From Triatoma infestans (taxonomy: Eukaryota; Arthropoda; Insecta; Hemiptera; Reduviidae): DNA of 64,000 nt. Below, one piece after another: positions 9,465 through 21,186 of this stretch; the first letter of the stretch is position 1; each line of letters begins with the position of its first letter. The stretch covers positions 26,952-90,951 of the forward strand of contig JAAEAF010003140.1 of NCBI GenBank assembly GCA_011037195.1. The letters run 5' to 3'. The notes below the pieces were generated by a model, which was given only the letters and a program-made list of their open reading frames with translations, did no database searches and was not told where the DNA came from. The translations under genes and the position numbers were made by a program.

Positions 9465-10590
9465 TCTGGTGTGAAACACTCCCACAACTTTCTCTTACTC
9501 CTATTCTCAAAATTATAATTAACAAACGTTATAGTCTTAACAAATATAACGAAATTCGTCGAAAGCTGTTCAGTAAAAGCGCACTTCCGGCTTACTAATT
9601 TCCTTAAAACTTGGAATTTTGGCCATTTATTAATTTCTAATTAATTTTGTTTGGATAATAGAATTATAAAATCAACTATGAGGGGCGGGTGTTGGTGTAG
9701 TGGTTATGAGCATGGATTTGTCAGTGGGAGGATCCCAGTTCGAGTCCAGCGTATAACGGTTAAATTTTATATTTGTTTAAAAAATGTTAATAGTAAAGTA
9801 GGTGCTTCCGCCCCCGTCCACGACACCTAATTTGGTAGTTGGACGTTAAGCCCGCCTGAAAAAATAGGCATTACATTACTTTTTTTTTACTTTTTTAATA
9901 AACTATGATACCACTTTAGAAGAAGATGTAACCCCACCCTTCCCCTAAAAGTATCCTTAAATGAATTTTCACAGAGAAATGTTTTAAGTAAAAGTTATAG
10001 ATCTTTGTATGTTTAGTTTATATACGAAGTTTCAAGAAAATCGTCGGAGCCATTTTGGAGAAAATCACGAAAAACTGAAAAAAAATCATTTAATAAAGTG
10101 AACAAACGCACTTCCGGTTATCCGATTTTTTTCAAATTCGGAATTTCAACAACATATTTAATTTTAATTAACATTATTTAGATGACAGAATTGTCTAATA
10201 AACTGAAATAGCAGTTAAGATGAAAACCTAACTCTACCCCTCCCATAAAAGTGCCCTTAAATGAATTTTCTCGGAGAAATGTTTCAAATAAAAGTTGTAG
10301 CTCTTTGTATGTGTAGTTGATATGCTAAGTTAAAGAAAATCGTCGGAGCCATTTTTGAGGAAATCGCAAAAACGTAAAAAAAACAACTAGTAAAGTGGTA
10401 CTTCTGGTTGAGGAATTTTGACAGATAACGTACTGTCTGATCCCATGTTGATACCTAAACGTAATATCAAGTTTCAATTTCTACTGTTTTTCGTTTTTGA
10501 GCTATGCTGTTCATTCATTTCCGGTGAAAACTCGATATAGAAAATTTGACACGATTACAATACTTACTCTTACTAGGAGTAAGAGAAAGT
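9465..10590 (+). mobile_element. Family H, full length, with nested SINE-B
   Basis: Begins TCTGGTGTGAAACACTCCC with the CTTTCTCTTACTCC inner box and ends CTTACTAGGAGTAAGAGAAAGT, the terminal palindrome. Two ~305-bp modules (each with CACTTCCGG and GGAGCCATTTT) lie between. The usual (GT)n tract is lost. A SINE-B interrupts the first module. It has no coding potential. Another family H copy follows head to tail after seven A/T bases. Confidence 0.8.
9682..9897 (+). mobile_element. SINE-B (tRNA-derived)
   Basis: GGGGCGGGTGTTGGTGTAGT forms the A-box region and AGTTCGAGTCC the B box. The body reads ACACCTAATTTGGTAGTTGG and ACGTTAAGCCCGCCTGA, with a T-rich end. Both sides carry AACTATGA (9673-9680/81 and 9901-9908), a target duplication inside family H. 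SINE-B is therefore younger than this family H copy. Confidence 0.85.
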
Positions 10591-10990
10591 AAAAAAATTA
10601 CTGTGTAACCAGTCACACGACTTTCTCTTACTCCTCTTAATACAGTTATATATAGAATAGCAAATTTTTTTTTTAATTTCAAATTCTGCTCATTTGTCCT
10701 AATATATAAATATACGAGTGATGATGTAATAATTGCATTGTAGAGAGCGCCTGTAATATTGAAAAAAAGAATTTTGAATTTTAATGTCTTAGATTCCTCA
10801 GAGCCATCTAAAAATCACTTTTTTTAAGAAAAATGTTACAAATAAAAAAGTGATAGCTTTATATAAATGCAGTTAGTATTTCAAGAATAAGGAAATCGTA
10901 TAAATACCACCCCCTCCCCCCCAAAAAACATATTCATAATTGCGTTTCTGGTTAAACGATTTTTTTCAAAATTGGAATTCTAACAATGCT
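10591..10990 (+). mobile_element. Family H subfamily B copy, 5' part, in tandem
   Basis: Starts AATTACTGTGTAACCAGTCA, then CGACTTTCTCTTACTCC. It continues into diverged module words (TCTTTGA-less, with AAATGTTACAAATAAAAAAG) and fades after about 10990. Its start abuts the palindromic end of the previous copy, giving a head-to-tail junction. Confidence 0.65.
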
Positions 10991-11400
10991 TAAGCCTTGT
11001 GCCTTTCAGCGTTCAGCTGTCGATGACCTATGCTTTCAGAGGAATTTTCCGTGATTGCTTGCTTCTTTTTAAAAGGCTGGTGTACATTGTTCCTTTTAAA
11101 AATGGAAATATCCAACAAGTGGAGAGGTGTATCTTTTAAATTTCATTTTTCGAAGGAGATTTATTTGATAATTAATTATCTATACTGTCTTAATATTTTT
11201 TTTTTTAATTGTACTTTGAGTGTAGAACATAGCGAAAGAACACTACGTCACCCGTAGACTACTGTGGAATAATTAATGGTAAGAAATGATAAAAAACGAG
11301 CTGAATGATCGTAAGATAGTTTAAATAAATAAATGTGTTTTGAACAATTAATCTATATAAGCATATTATTTGATAATCACGTATTTTTTTTTTTTGAGGG
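10991..11400. other. Unrecognised AT-rich region
   Basis: I find no feature beyond a possible SINE-A scrap near 11220-11265 (CATAGCGAAAGAACACTACG). No recognisable ORF. Confidence 0.35.
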
Positions 11401-11404
11401 TTCT

Positions 11405-11942
11405 GTACTGCGACCATTATTTTGATCTATTCTACCCCCTCTGGTGCCGAGGATGAGCTGGCTCATCTACAGCACCCCCTCCAGGTTGAGCTCCCTAAGG
11501 AATCCCAAAATCCTGGAAGGTTCTAGGGTGGGTATTTCTTTCTCCCCTATCTGGTAACGACCCAGACTATTAAATTTTCTTTGAATGAGGGCATCACAGT
11601 CTGTGAGGAGATGTATCGGAGTTTCCTCCATCTCTCCACAGAATCTGCATGTGCCATCATCTTCTAGACCAAGCTTCCTCAGGTCTCCCCTGAGTCTGCA
11701 ATGCCCCCCCATAAGGAATCCCGTAAGAATACGGATTCTATTCTTACTCAAACTGATGCAGGCTTTCGACCTTTCCTGGTTATAACCACCCAGGCAGACC
11801 TTGGCCTACCTCAGTCCCGGGATGGTGTTCCAGAGATGAGCTCTTTTCGCCACCTCCTCCTTCTTGATTTCTATTAAGACTACTTGGACGCTGACTCCAC
11901 AAAAGGGCTCTGGCCTAATGAGAGGAGATACAGCGCCTTCAT
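11405..11942 (-). pseudogene. RNase H LINE, C-terminal zinc-knuckle region
   Basis: One minus-strand frame runs from about 11942 to 11467 with a single internal stop. It opens with EGAVSPLIRPEPF, where the RNase H domain would end, then KNRIRILTGFLMGGHCRLR. Next is the zinc motif CRFCGEMEETPIHLLTDC (C-X2-C-X8-H-X4-C), and it ends GFLRELNLEGVL. This tail is typical of ORF2 in RNase H-bearing LINEs (I/R1/LOA group) and has no cellular role. A 3' untranslated stretch and an A/T run follow to 11405. The RT and most of RNase H are missing, so it is 5'-truncated. Confidence 0.8.
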
Positions 11943-12254
11943 AATAACGTATTATACATTCCCCATTTTACCATTCATAATTCATATACACCATTCATGC
12001 GCGCATATAAACTTAAATATGGGTTCTTTACAGGCTTAAATATACGAGCTTAAATATAGACTTTTATATATATCACTGAAAAATTATATAAGCCTGCTAT
12101 CCGAATTTGATATAATGTACATTCCACAATTAACATTTTACATTCTCAACTTGCATAGATTCTTCACATATGTACAAACTTAAAAGCTGTTTGATTCGTA
12201 TGTACAGACTTATACAAACTATTTGATTCAGATGTGTTGTTTATTACTTATTGC

Positions 12255-12695
12255 TTTATTTTTGTTATTATTGTGGGATGATGGTTTTGAATAGTGGATC
12301 ACTTGCGAATTTAATTTGTTCGTTCATTATGTTTTGTGTCTTGTGTTTATATATTTCAGGTTGTTCTAGAATGTCCAGTCGTCGTCCTTTGTTGCCTGGA
12401 CGTATTAGTTTCATCGTGGTTGAGATGTGTCGGGTTTGTGTTTGTTCGTGTTTAGGTGATTGACATAATTTGAGTCAATTTTGTTGTACTTGTATGATCT
12501 ATAATGTGTTCGGCAAATCTATCTCTTCAGCCTAATATTTCAGCCTGTCTGGCCAACGTATATGTCGCTACAGTCCGAGCATTTCAATTCATAAATTCCG
12601 CTAGTGCCATATATGTCTCAGGACGTGTGCGAATTTTGTTGCCTAATTTATTGTTAGTTCTGAAAGATGTCTTGATGCCCAGTTTCTTAAAAAAA
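12255..12695 (-). pseudogene. Penelope-like element GIY-YIG endonuclease, degenerate
   Basis: Minus-strand translation gives FKKLGIKTSFRTNNKLGNKI, then SGIYELKCSDCSDIYVGQTG, then HYRSYKYNKIDSNYVNHLNT and NKHKPDTS, and further on a decayed TKDDDW...NNLKYIN. These are the linker, the GIY-YIG core with its CX2C insert, and the C-terminal part of an animal PLE endonuclease. A stop after QTG and several frameshifts show it is dead. The better preserved copy at 27285 aligns throughout. No RT motif lies upstream. Confidence 0.8.
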
Positions 12696-12779
12696 AAAAA
12701 ATTGTGATTTTGTAAGTGTGAAAAAAGTAGTTTTATACTAAGTTTAGATTGTCCAATTGATTTAATATTGAAGACACTT

Positions 12780-12890
12780 AAACATTTAATAAAAATTATA
12801 AGTTTGCAGAAAATTTATTGATTATAGGTATTTAAATTGCAGGAAGAGAAAGTTGTGTGAGTGTTTCACATCAGATTTTTATTATATACA
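12780..12890 (-). repeat. Family H subfamily end fragment
   Basis: ATTGCAGGAAGAGAAAGTTG then GAGTGTTTCACATCAGA and a T run is the TCTGG terminus in reverse. The preceding sequence (ATTTATTGATTATAGG) belongs to the diverged subfamily. Confidence 0.7.
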
Positions 12891-12894
12891 TGCA

Positions 12895-13105
12895 CACATG
12901 CTAATATAACCTTCATAACAAATATAACCTACCGTATACATTCAACAAGTATGGTGCGTGACAGTAACCTTAAATTGAAATAAATTCTCTACACGAACTT
13001 GATAGTCTTACTCTGACGAAGTATAAGAATCCGAAACTGAAATAGATAGAGAAGCAACAGAAATAAGCTTGCTACAATGGGTTAAAATCCTAGATGTTAT
13101 CCAGC
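12895..13105 (+). repeat. Family P arm, degenerate
   Basis: Follows the right arm of the 23-kb family P element in order: TATAACCT, ATTCAACAAGTATGG, AAATTCTCTACACGAACTTG, CTCTGACGAAGTATAAGAAT and CCGAAAC. The stem of the hammerhead-like motif is lost. Confidence 0.55.
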
Positions 13106-13107
13106 AT

Positions 13108-13190
13108 TGATTTTCTCTTACACCTGTTAGTACAATTATATATATAATGAGAAATTTTCTTAAAACTCATATTTTACGTTTATATTATCC
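13108..13190 (+). repeat. Family H subfamily B start fragment
   Basis: ATTTTCTCTTACACCTGTTA followed by TACAATTATATATATAATGA matches the start at 10608 and 50130. Confidence 0.5.
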
Positions 13191-14343
13191 CCCCCCCCCG
13201 TAAGTGTTGGGAGATAATATAAACTCCATAACGATATAACCTCCCACAATTTGTTACGAAATATGTTTTCGTTTTCGTATATTACCGTCATATGTGCCGG
13301 GCTAGTTAGAGTTGAATACTGTTACATTTCTACACGTATAAGAAAAAAGTAATGCCTTGTTTTAATTTTTTTTATCACTTATGATTAAAAGTATAATTAT
13401 TTCATTCAATACTTTTGATTTAATAATTGCCCAATTATTTACACGGTTGCAGGAAAAGATTATTTATTTTTTTTTTTTTAAAGGCCTTTACAGAATAATT
13501 AATAAAATAAAACGACAAAAAAAAAAAAAATTGAGTGATGAACTATTTAAGTAACATCTTTTCAAGAAAGAAAAATGGGTAAAAATAAAATAGAAATGAA
13601 GAAAGAAAACATTGCCTTTCTGTCATTATTATTAAAGGAACGAAAGATTATCCGCTTTCTTGCTAAGCGCCCTATGATTTATGATTTATGAGCAATTTTT
13701 TTAAATATATAAGTAAATGTTTTTTATTTTTCTAATTTATTTCTATGCTAAAACTCACAAAGGCTATATGTCATTTATCTTTTTCACTACTTTGTTTTGC
13801 TTTATATAATATTATATATTATTTTTTATGAGAGAAATCATTGTAGACAAAAAAATGAATAAATAAAAGGATGTGAGGGTCACGTGACTATATGAAGATT
13901 ACTTTATTTTATTTTTTTTTTTTTTAAATAATTACTTTTACTCTGTTTTGGTTTCAGTTTCATTACCTTTTTTTACGGTATATTCTTCTTTTATTATTTC
14001 ATTTATGTTCTGTTTTTTAATTTTTACTATTTTCAATACTGTGTCCAATTGTTTTATATCACTTATTCCTAATAACCCAGATCATATCCAACATATATGA
14101 TGAAACTCATGACGAGTTTCAGTCAGAAAGTCAGTGTATTTTTTAATGCACAGAGATGAGGTACCCGAGCTCATACAGCCCGTCTACCTATACTCTATTT
14201 GTTGTAATTAAAATTTGTATAATAGATGCATAATTGTTTTAATTATTTTATGTTCTTAAATCCTTGGTTGTATAAAAAAAAAAAAATGCCCATCCACATA
14301 GGTCTAATGTTTACAAACATGATATTATATTAAACATGTGGCA
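13191..14343. other. Unrecognised AT-rich region
   Basis: Long A/T runs and no ORF or repeat that I can assign. A C10-type homopolymer sits near 13190. Confidence 0.4.
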
Positions 14344-14579
14344 GCGGAAGGAAATAGCTAAGTGGTTAGGGTACTAGACTCCCACTCGGAGATCCGGTTC
14401 GAGTCCAATGCGCTGCCCTTAAATTTTTTTTCGCTAGGGCCCTGTACAGCTCACTGTCCGGTGATGACATTGTTGTCTGTAACAAGGGGACACTGTCCGG
14501 AGGCCGGCATTGCACTAAGAAGGGCTCCGGGCGCCAGTGACCATAGATGTTGATGCGCCTTAAATTAAAAAAAAAAAAA
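14344..14579 (+). mobile_element. SINE-A
   Basis: A box TAGCTAAGTGG and B box GGTTCGAGTCC (14396-14406). The body GGACACTGTCCGGAGGCCGG ends TTGATGCGCCTTAAATT plus an A run. Full length, slightly diverged. Confidence 0.85.
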
Positions 14580-14689
14580 GTGGCACGTTTTTATTAAAAA
14601 ACGGTCTTTTCTTTTGTGTATACACCCCATATATATTGTATATACAAAAATATAAGATATTTAGGAACATTTTGACATGTGATGCAGCC

Positions 14690-14940
14690 CGCTTATCATC
14701 AAGTGGCCCGTAATTTAATTGAGTTTGATACCTCTGGTCTAAGCCAACCTGCCATAGCTACCCAAAGGAGGATAACTCTTTTATTTCTGTTTGGGTCATT
14801 AAATCAGCTGAGACATTCTCGTACAATTTTCCAACTGATAACACATGAATTCAGTGCTTTAATGGGGATCTGACTATCGGATAAGATTACAGTCCCCTGA
14901 TTCCGATGATTCATATCGAGGTTCAGCTAATTGCCCCCAT
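14690..14940 (-). pseudogene. RNase H domain remnant of a LINE
   Basis: Minus-strand frame reads IKALNSCVISWKIVRECLS, a stop, FNDPNRNKRVILLWV, the middle of a LINE RNase H domain after the SDSQ-type box. The flanking reading is broken and the GH and D boxes downstream are gone. Compare the intact order in the LINE at 46742-48435 (ALNSCVFTSRLVLECSRRLE). Confidence 0.6.
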
Positions 14941-15715
14941 TTTCAAGGTGCGTGAATTTCTGCCTGGAAGATGCTGAGATAGTGGGTACTTGGGGGGTGG
15001 GGTGGATAAAGGAGAAATACTTATCTTGAGATATAAGTTAGACTTACTGAACACTGTTTATATTAAATGAGAATATCAAACACTACAAGCGCTTTACACT
15101 GTATAATTTAGAGTAAGAGTATGGTAGCGTGAGAAAAGAGTAACAGAGTGACTGGCAGAGTGACAGTGTAAGAACGATGTCCGTTTAGTGTTGATGGTTG
15201 TTCGAATGGCGTTTGAATGAGAGTCAAGCGGCGATCAGGCACCCATTTTAAGCGGGCGGCTGGACTAGCCCCTGCTCTCTTTAACTACTCCTTCGAATGC
15301 CTAGATCTCTTGGTTCCATGTGGCTGGTTCTAGGTCTATATACTCCAGCGCCAGTTCCTGCACAGTTTGAGCCCTTATGATCATTGAACCTAGACCGCTC
15401 CCACCAAAGGCGAGTGCGCTGACCACTTGTTAAACAAAAGCTTCCAACATATAATACAAAATGAGAAAGTAAAGTTCTGTTTGATGAAACTCTGAAATTA
15501 GCTTTGAGATTAAAATATAATATGTTTAATCAATAAATAATAAACTTCAAAATCTATGTATTTAATTATCGTATGTTTTTTTTTAATTTAAATTAGTGAA
15601 TTAATTATAGTATAGTTGCCTGGGCAATAAACACCCTAGAACGAAATTTCAAGCCACGGGAAAATCATATAAAGCTGTTGAAAAGTGTAAATTAAATTAA
15701 TAATTAAACTTCGTA
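14941..15715. other. Moderate-GC repeat-like block, unassigned
   Basis: The stretch 15000-15420 is less AT-rich than its neighbours and has no long ORF. GACCGCTCCCACCAAAGGCG here resembles GTACCGCTCGCAATAAAGGCG at about 22460, suggesting an undefined repeat, possibly LTR-like. The rest is AT-rich. Confidence 0.35.
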
Positions 15716-15729
15716 ACTTTGTATTTATT

Positions 15730-16694
15730 CTTTTTTCTTTTCTTTTCTCGGCGCTACAGTCCAATGTGAACCTTGGCCTCCCTCACAACACTCCGCCAGT
15801 CATCTCGATCCAGCGCCTTCATCTTCCACGCAGACACTCCCATGATGGTCAGGTCCCGTTCCACATCTTGCATCCATCTCGTTCTGTGGCGTCCTCTTCT
15901 TCTCTTTCCCTCAAAAATGTCATTTACAATTTTTCTTGGCATTCGTCCCTCCAGCAGCCTCTCAATATGCCCAAGCCAACTTATCCTTCTTGATTTAGCA
16001 AACCTTACTATATCCTCATGCCCTATTAGTTCATAAAGCTCTCTGTTTTTCCTTATCCTCCATGTGTGCCTTCTGAGCAAAAATACTGGACCAAAAATAC
16101 GTCTTAAAACCTTTCTGTCAAAGACCCTAAGGACTAGCTGGTCTTGAACTTTCAGTGTCCAGTTTTCTGCTCCATAGCACACCACCGGTCTTATCAGAGA
16201 CTTGTATATTTTTAGTTTAGTTCGCCTGCCAAGAAGGTTTGACCTAAACATTTTATGAAGGCCAAAATAGGCTCTGTTATCTGCCATTATTCTACTTCTG
16301 ATCTCATCACTTCCCTTGTTTTCGCTGTTCAGTTCTACTTCAAGGTAGGTGAATCGATCAGCTTCAAAGCGGTAATTGCTCACTACCAAATCACATGGCC
16401 TTCTTCTGGTTGTGGACGCAGATACTACCATATACTTGGTTTTATCCTCATTAATTACTAGGCCAACCTTTTTACTTTCATTATCTAATTCAATTAGTAA
16501 TTGTTTTAGTGCAGTTTCGCTCCTAGCTAACACAACGATACCATCAGCATACCCCGCAATCTGCGTTGTACGACTTGCTAGGTTACCTCCCGGAACAATG
16601 CTTGCTACCGCCTTATGAAGGACCAAATTCAAAAGAACGGCTGATAATGCATCTCCTTGTCTCACTCCAGCATTAAACTTTATTTTGCGACTGG
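15730..16694 (-). pseudogene. 5'-truncated LINE with reverse transcriptase C-terminal half
   Basis: An open minus-strand frame of just over 300 codons starts inside RT: NAGVRQGDALSAVLLNLVLH, then a GYADG box where YADD is expected, so one catalytic aspartate is replaced by glycine. The thumb and connection follow (INEDKTKYMVVS, FTYLEVEL, RPVVCYGAENWTL). The C-terminus reads RRISWLGHIERLL, RRRGRHRTRWMQDVERDL and REAKVHIGL. A short 3' untranslated stretch ends in a (GAAAA)-like tail. ACTTTGTATTTATT flanks it perfectly on both sides (15716-15729, 16695-16708). This is a 14-bp target duplication that proves an intact, fairly recent insertion truncated at its 5' end. The frame has no stop, but the active-site change argues against activity. 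The clade is RTE/Jockey-like, not settled. Confidence 0.9.
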
Positions 16695-16862
16695 TACTTT
16701 GTATTTATTACAAAATTATATTTAATACAAATGTTATTTTGCCAGTAGCTACCCAGATGCGGAGGGACACACCCTCTTTCAAATCCTAAAACCAGAAGGC
16801 AAGATAACCGGATACCTCACTATGTATATTTAATAACATAAATGTAGTCACATTATTTTTTT

Positions 16863-17075
16863 CTTTCTCTTACTCCTAATAAGAGGAAGTATTTTAATCG
16901 TGCCAAATTTTAGATATAGAATTTTCACCGGAAATAACCGTTTTGAGGTCCCCTGAGTCCAAAATAGTGATTTTTGGAACAATTGTCTGTGTGTGTGTGT
17001 GTGTGTATGTGTGTGTGCGCGCGCCTATGTGGGATAGCATATCTTAAAAATAAAAAATCGCAAAATGTTCAAACT
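16863..17075 (-). repeat. Family H, palindromic-end fragment
   Basis: CTTTCTCTTACTCCTAATAA, GAGGTCCCCTGAGTCC and the (GT)n tract near 16985-17020 mark the palindromic end in reverse. The copy breaks off after AAAAATCGCAAAATG. Confidence 0.8.
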
Positions 17076-17089
17076 TATTATTTTGTATC

Positions 17090-17212
17090 AGAGAGATTTT
17101 CCGTGGTAGCCTGCTTCATTTTGTGGTCATCGACCGGTTTCGGGCGTTCGCCCATCTTCAGGATGCGTTTTTCAGACAATGCACAGACTTGCACAGAGCA
17201 AATTTAGTTTAC
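17090..17212 (-). repeat. Family P2 fragment with hammerhead-like motif
   Basis: On the minus strand: CATCCTGAAGATGGGCGAAC, then GCCCGAAACCGGTCGATGAC and CACAAAATGAAGCAGGC. All parts of the motif are intact here, including the GGGC/GCCC stem and GAAA. It is followed by ACGGAAAATCTCTC. Confidence 0.6.
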
Positions 17213-17454
17213 TACTTACTCTGACACTGACCGAGTCAGCTCCATGATAATTAGTGGAAAAGTTATTTATTTTATATTTAATGTGAATATTTTCCTAATA
17301 GATAAATATATATTTTTTTAAAAATTTTAATTACATTTGCATGTGAAAAAGTTTTCCTATTAGGGAAGGAAAATAATGGCAGGATTTAAAACGTAAGAAG
17401 CGGAAAAAATGCGGAATAAAGTTATAGTGTTCAGAATGAAGGCGAAGATTCTGT

Positions 17455-17700
17455 AGGGAAGGGAATAGCTAAGTGGTTAGCATACTGGACTCCCACGCAG
17501 GGGACCCGGGTTCGAGTCCAGCTGTGCTACCCTTACATTTTTTCTTCCTACGAGCCTCTAAAGCTCACTGTCCGGTGATGGATAGTGTTGTCTGTAATGA
17601 GAGAACATTGTCTGAAGGCCGACAATGCACTGAGAAGGCTCAGAGCGCCATAACCATAGATGTTGACGCGCCTTAAATTAAAAAAAAAGAAAAAAAAAAG
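17455..17700 (+). mobile_element. SINE-A
   Basis: A box TAGCTAAGTGG (17466-17476) and B box GGTTCGAGTCC (17509-17519). The body and the ATGTTGACGCGCCTTAAATT tail with an A run are complete. Confidence 0.88.
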
Positions 17701-19559
17701 AAGATGCTGTCTTGGAAGATGAAAAGCAATGCGATGGTTTGATGTGATTCTATATTCGGATGGAATGAGTAAAAACAGTTATTTTAGGCAAAGATGGCTG
17801 TAAATGTAACATCCGTCCATTAAAAAAAAAAAAAAAAATACAAGAACATCGGCATAGAGTAGTCATTATGCTAGCTGGTTAATTAGGAGAAGTACAAAAC
17901 AAGACCATCTGGCAGGCAATTTGAACTCTTGGTAATGCAGGAAATAGTTTCCAAGTTCGTCAAATAAACGAAGCAACAAATTGAGATAAGTAAACTTAAA
18001 ATATAAATCATCACAATAGTATATTGATCGATCAAACAAACGAATGAAACACCGATAAAAACGGAAATTTCCATTTGTGCAAATTGTAGTGAAAAATGTT
18101 TAAATGACTCTTAAATACTTTTTCGCATTTAACATGTTATTTCTAATATTTTAATATACTAATTTTAGAAAAGTAAGGATGTAATAAGTATTTTAAATAA
18201 GTTTTTCAAATGTTCATTTGTTTTGTTTTTAAATATGTAATAACAAATTCTCAAAGTAATTTTCAAATTATTAATAAAATAATTTACTAGGTTCTGAGAA
18301 TAAGTGTGATTATTATTATCATGTGTTTTTTTTTTTTTGTAAATTAAAATTAATGTTGATATTCTAAAGATATTGAAAAATATATTGAAAAAAAATTATT
18401 GAATTATTTTAAGATATTGAAAATTATGAAAAAAAGCGTTTTTCCCTTTAATTCAGCCCTAAAAAAATGAAGAAGAACAAAAAAAATTTATGTGTTGCAG
18501 TATGTTAACCGCATCTTGTGATCTTGTGATAGTAGAATGTAGCCTTGTGGTTCAAGGGTTAAATTCCGCATTGATTTCCTTATTTCATCGCTATTGATTT
18601 GAATTTGAATAGTAAATTTAATAATAGTAATAATAATAATATGTCCTTCCCCTATGTTTTTATTATTTTAAATTCTATTTTTACTTTTACACAACTGGTA
18701 GAAAGATATTAAACCCTTAGCCAGTGCCATTGGTGAGGAGTTGCAGTGTATTTGATACGAAAATTAATATATTCACTGACAGTATGAAGTTAATATTAAT
18801 AAACAAAATAAAATACATAGGAGTATTAAAAAAAAAAAAAATAGAATCGTTTTATATTTATAAATTATTAGTTTATATTAATAAAATGTACAATATTTTC
18901 TACAACCTCCGTATCACATAAAGGACAGGTTTATTATAGTTTTTAAGTTAATAAATATTCCCCTTTGGTTTTCACACTGTCCAGCTAAGTCATTTGAATT
19001 AAATCTAGCATTAAAATAGAGTTGATGTTCCTCTCCCTAACTCATGCTTTAAACATTTATATGTAAGACTAAATTGCGAAATCATAGCCCGATTAACGCA
19101 ATCTGTTTTAATGTTTTTATAACTTTCCTCCCTAAGCCTTACAAAATGTTGTTTTCCAGTTTAGTACTGGAAACTAACTTCCAGTAAAGTTATCATTGTT
19201 TCAGTTAACTATTGCACCAGTTTTAGTTATTAATAATTTGAAGATCCTTTATACCAGTAAAGTTTTCTTTTTATTGTTAATAAATTACTGTAAATATTAG
19301 AATAGAGGGAATACAAGTTTCTAATGTCATGATATATCTTAATGTTTTTTTATAAAAAATGTTAATAATTGGTCAACATGTTTATGTTGTATTGCGCTCC
19401 AATCTGTGATCCGTAACACATTATAGCTCGACTTACAGTATTGAATATTTCTAATTTAGAGCTATGTGAGAGATATTGTTGTTGGATATGAACAAAATTA
19501 AATCCAAACTTGTTTTAGCTTTTGATAATTTTGCTAGAAATATTTTTTTCCTTTCAGGA
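17701..19559. other. Unrecognised AT-rich region
   Basis: About 1.9 kb with homopolymers and short meaningless ORFs on both strands. I recognise no gene or repeat. Confidence 0.4.
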
Positions 19560-20110
19560 GACCTCAAAAAACACTTCACATACACTGTATCCTGTACAAG
19601 CAAAGGTACACAGTACACAAACTCTGTCCTAAGTTAATTGGCGTAAGGCAAGGGAAAAAGAAGGGATTAACACAGTGGTTAGCAACGCAGAGGTCTCGGG
19701 GTTCGAATCCGGTAAGCTGCCCTTAGATTTTCTCTTCTAAGGAACCTTTGCAGCTCCCTGTCCGGTGATGGGCAGTGTTATTTATAGCTAGAGAACACTG
19801 CTTGGAGACCGGCAGATCACTAATGAGAAGGCTTCAAGAGCCACAATATAACTTTCAGGTCGCAGTACAATCTAATCTGCCCTTTCATTTGATGAATTTT
19901 GCCCAAAATACATATATGAGTCCAGATATGATGGTTGTATCTGAACGGAACACCAAGTTTACCCTTCCTCTATCCATTTTTCGTTTTTGAAATATTTGTT
20001 TAAAAAACAAAGACATACACTCACGTATAGAGACCATTCGCCAAAAAAATATATTGTACTTACTCAGAGAACCTAAAAACGTGTATTTCTGGTGAAAACA
20101 CAATTTTGAA
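19560..20110 (+). repeat. Inverted duplicate containing SINE-A variant and family H piece
   Basis: The order is AGTACACAAACTCTG...AGTTAATTGGCGTAAG, a SINE-A variant (about 19651-19866; B box GGTTCGAATCC; tail CTTTCAGGTCGCAG), then family H subfamily B 3' words (GATGAATTTTGCCCAAAATA, TCGTTTTTGAAATATTTG). The same order occurs in reverse at 23860-24290. The SINE tail differs from the common GACGCGCC tail and defines a second SINE-A subfamily. Confidence 0.7.
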
Positions 20111-21186
20111 AATTTATTAAATTATGCTATTTTTAAAGCAGTTCAAATATCTATTGTCTCCAATACTGTAGGCAACCAAATTTCTAGTAAAAATTCCGAG
20201 TTTGTTGATTAGAATTGACTAAATTGCAATTTGAGTGTTTATACTAGTTTTTTTTTTTTTTTACGTAGACTTAGTATTCAACAAGTGTTTGTAATAACAA
20301 AATAGGATATTAATTTGCAAAGAATGTTAAAAGTGTGGCTTTCTATTGTCTCGTAAAATATTTTCACTTAATCTGATCATACTGTGATGGATGCAAGAAA
20401 TTATATCTATTTTAATTGAAGAAAATTATGAGAAAAATACAAGCCCTTTGGCAAAAGGGTATCCCAGGTAGGTAGAAGAAGTACAGTTACAGGAAGAGTT
20501 CATGAACCATGTTAGCATTGTCTACTCCTTCTTCTCACAGGGGGAAGATTTGAACGAACAATTAGAAGACATTGCTTCAACACAGTCGCACTCTACATTC
20601 TAACAAAAACAGTCTGAGCTAGACGTTCACCAGGACACTTCAGGAATCTCTATCTTAGAATCAGTGCAGTTCCACAATATATTAATAAGTTTATAATATC
20701 TTTGCAAATAACTTGTAGTTATTATTTTATTAGAATATATTTATTGTTAGCAGTGGTGACTACTTTCTTATTTCTGATACTTCTCTCTTAAACATATATA
20801 CTTACAAGCCCCTTTACTAAAACCGCTCACGCCATAAGCTACCACTATACTATAACACAAAAATAATAACTTCCCCACTGGAGGAGGGGATCATATATAT
20901 CAGTATCGGGCAGTATCACCAGTATTATCATTAGATTAGTATCTCCATCAGTATCATCAGTATCACGAGTATATCATTATATCACTATAGCTTCCAGTCT
21001 ATCAGTATATATCATTACAGTACGAGAGCGCGTCCCTATACAAAGTTAAACTTATAATATTTCCATAGTTGTGCATATTAGTTATTTATTTAATCATTTA
21101 AATTGTTATTTAAACTCTTAAATTTATTATTTCTAATTATTTCATGTTAATAGTTCCCATTTCTCACATTTAAATTATTGTAAAAA
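20111..21186. other. Unrecognised region with CAGTAT-rich low-complexity stretch
   Basis: The stretch 20890-21025 is a degenerate run of ATCAGTAT-like words. Around 20440-20660 base composition is more balanced, but the frames are broken and I recognise no product. Confidence 0.35.

Noticed and set aside
20890..21025. CAGTAT-rich stretch as a CRISPR-like array
   Set aside because: Units are 6-10 bases and irregular with no spacers; a eukaryotic low-complexity tract.
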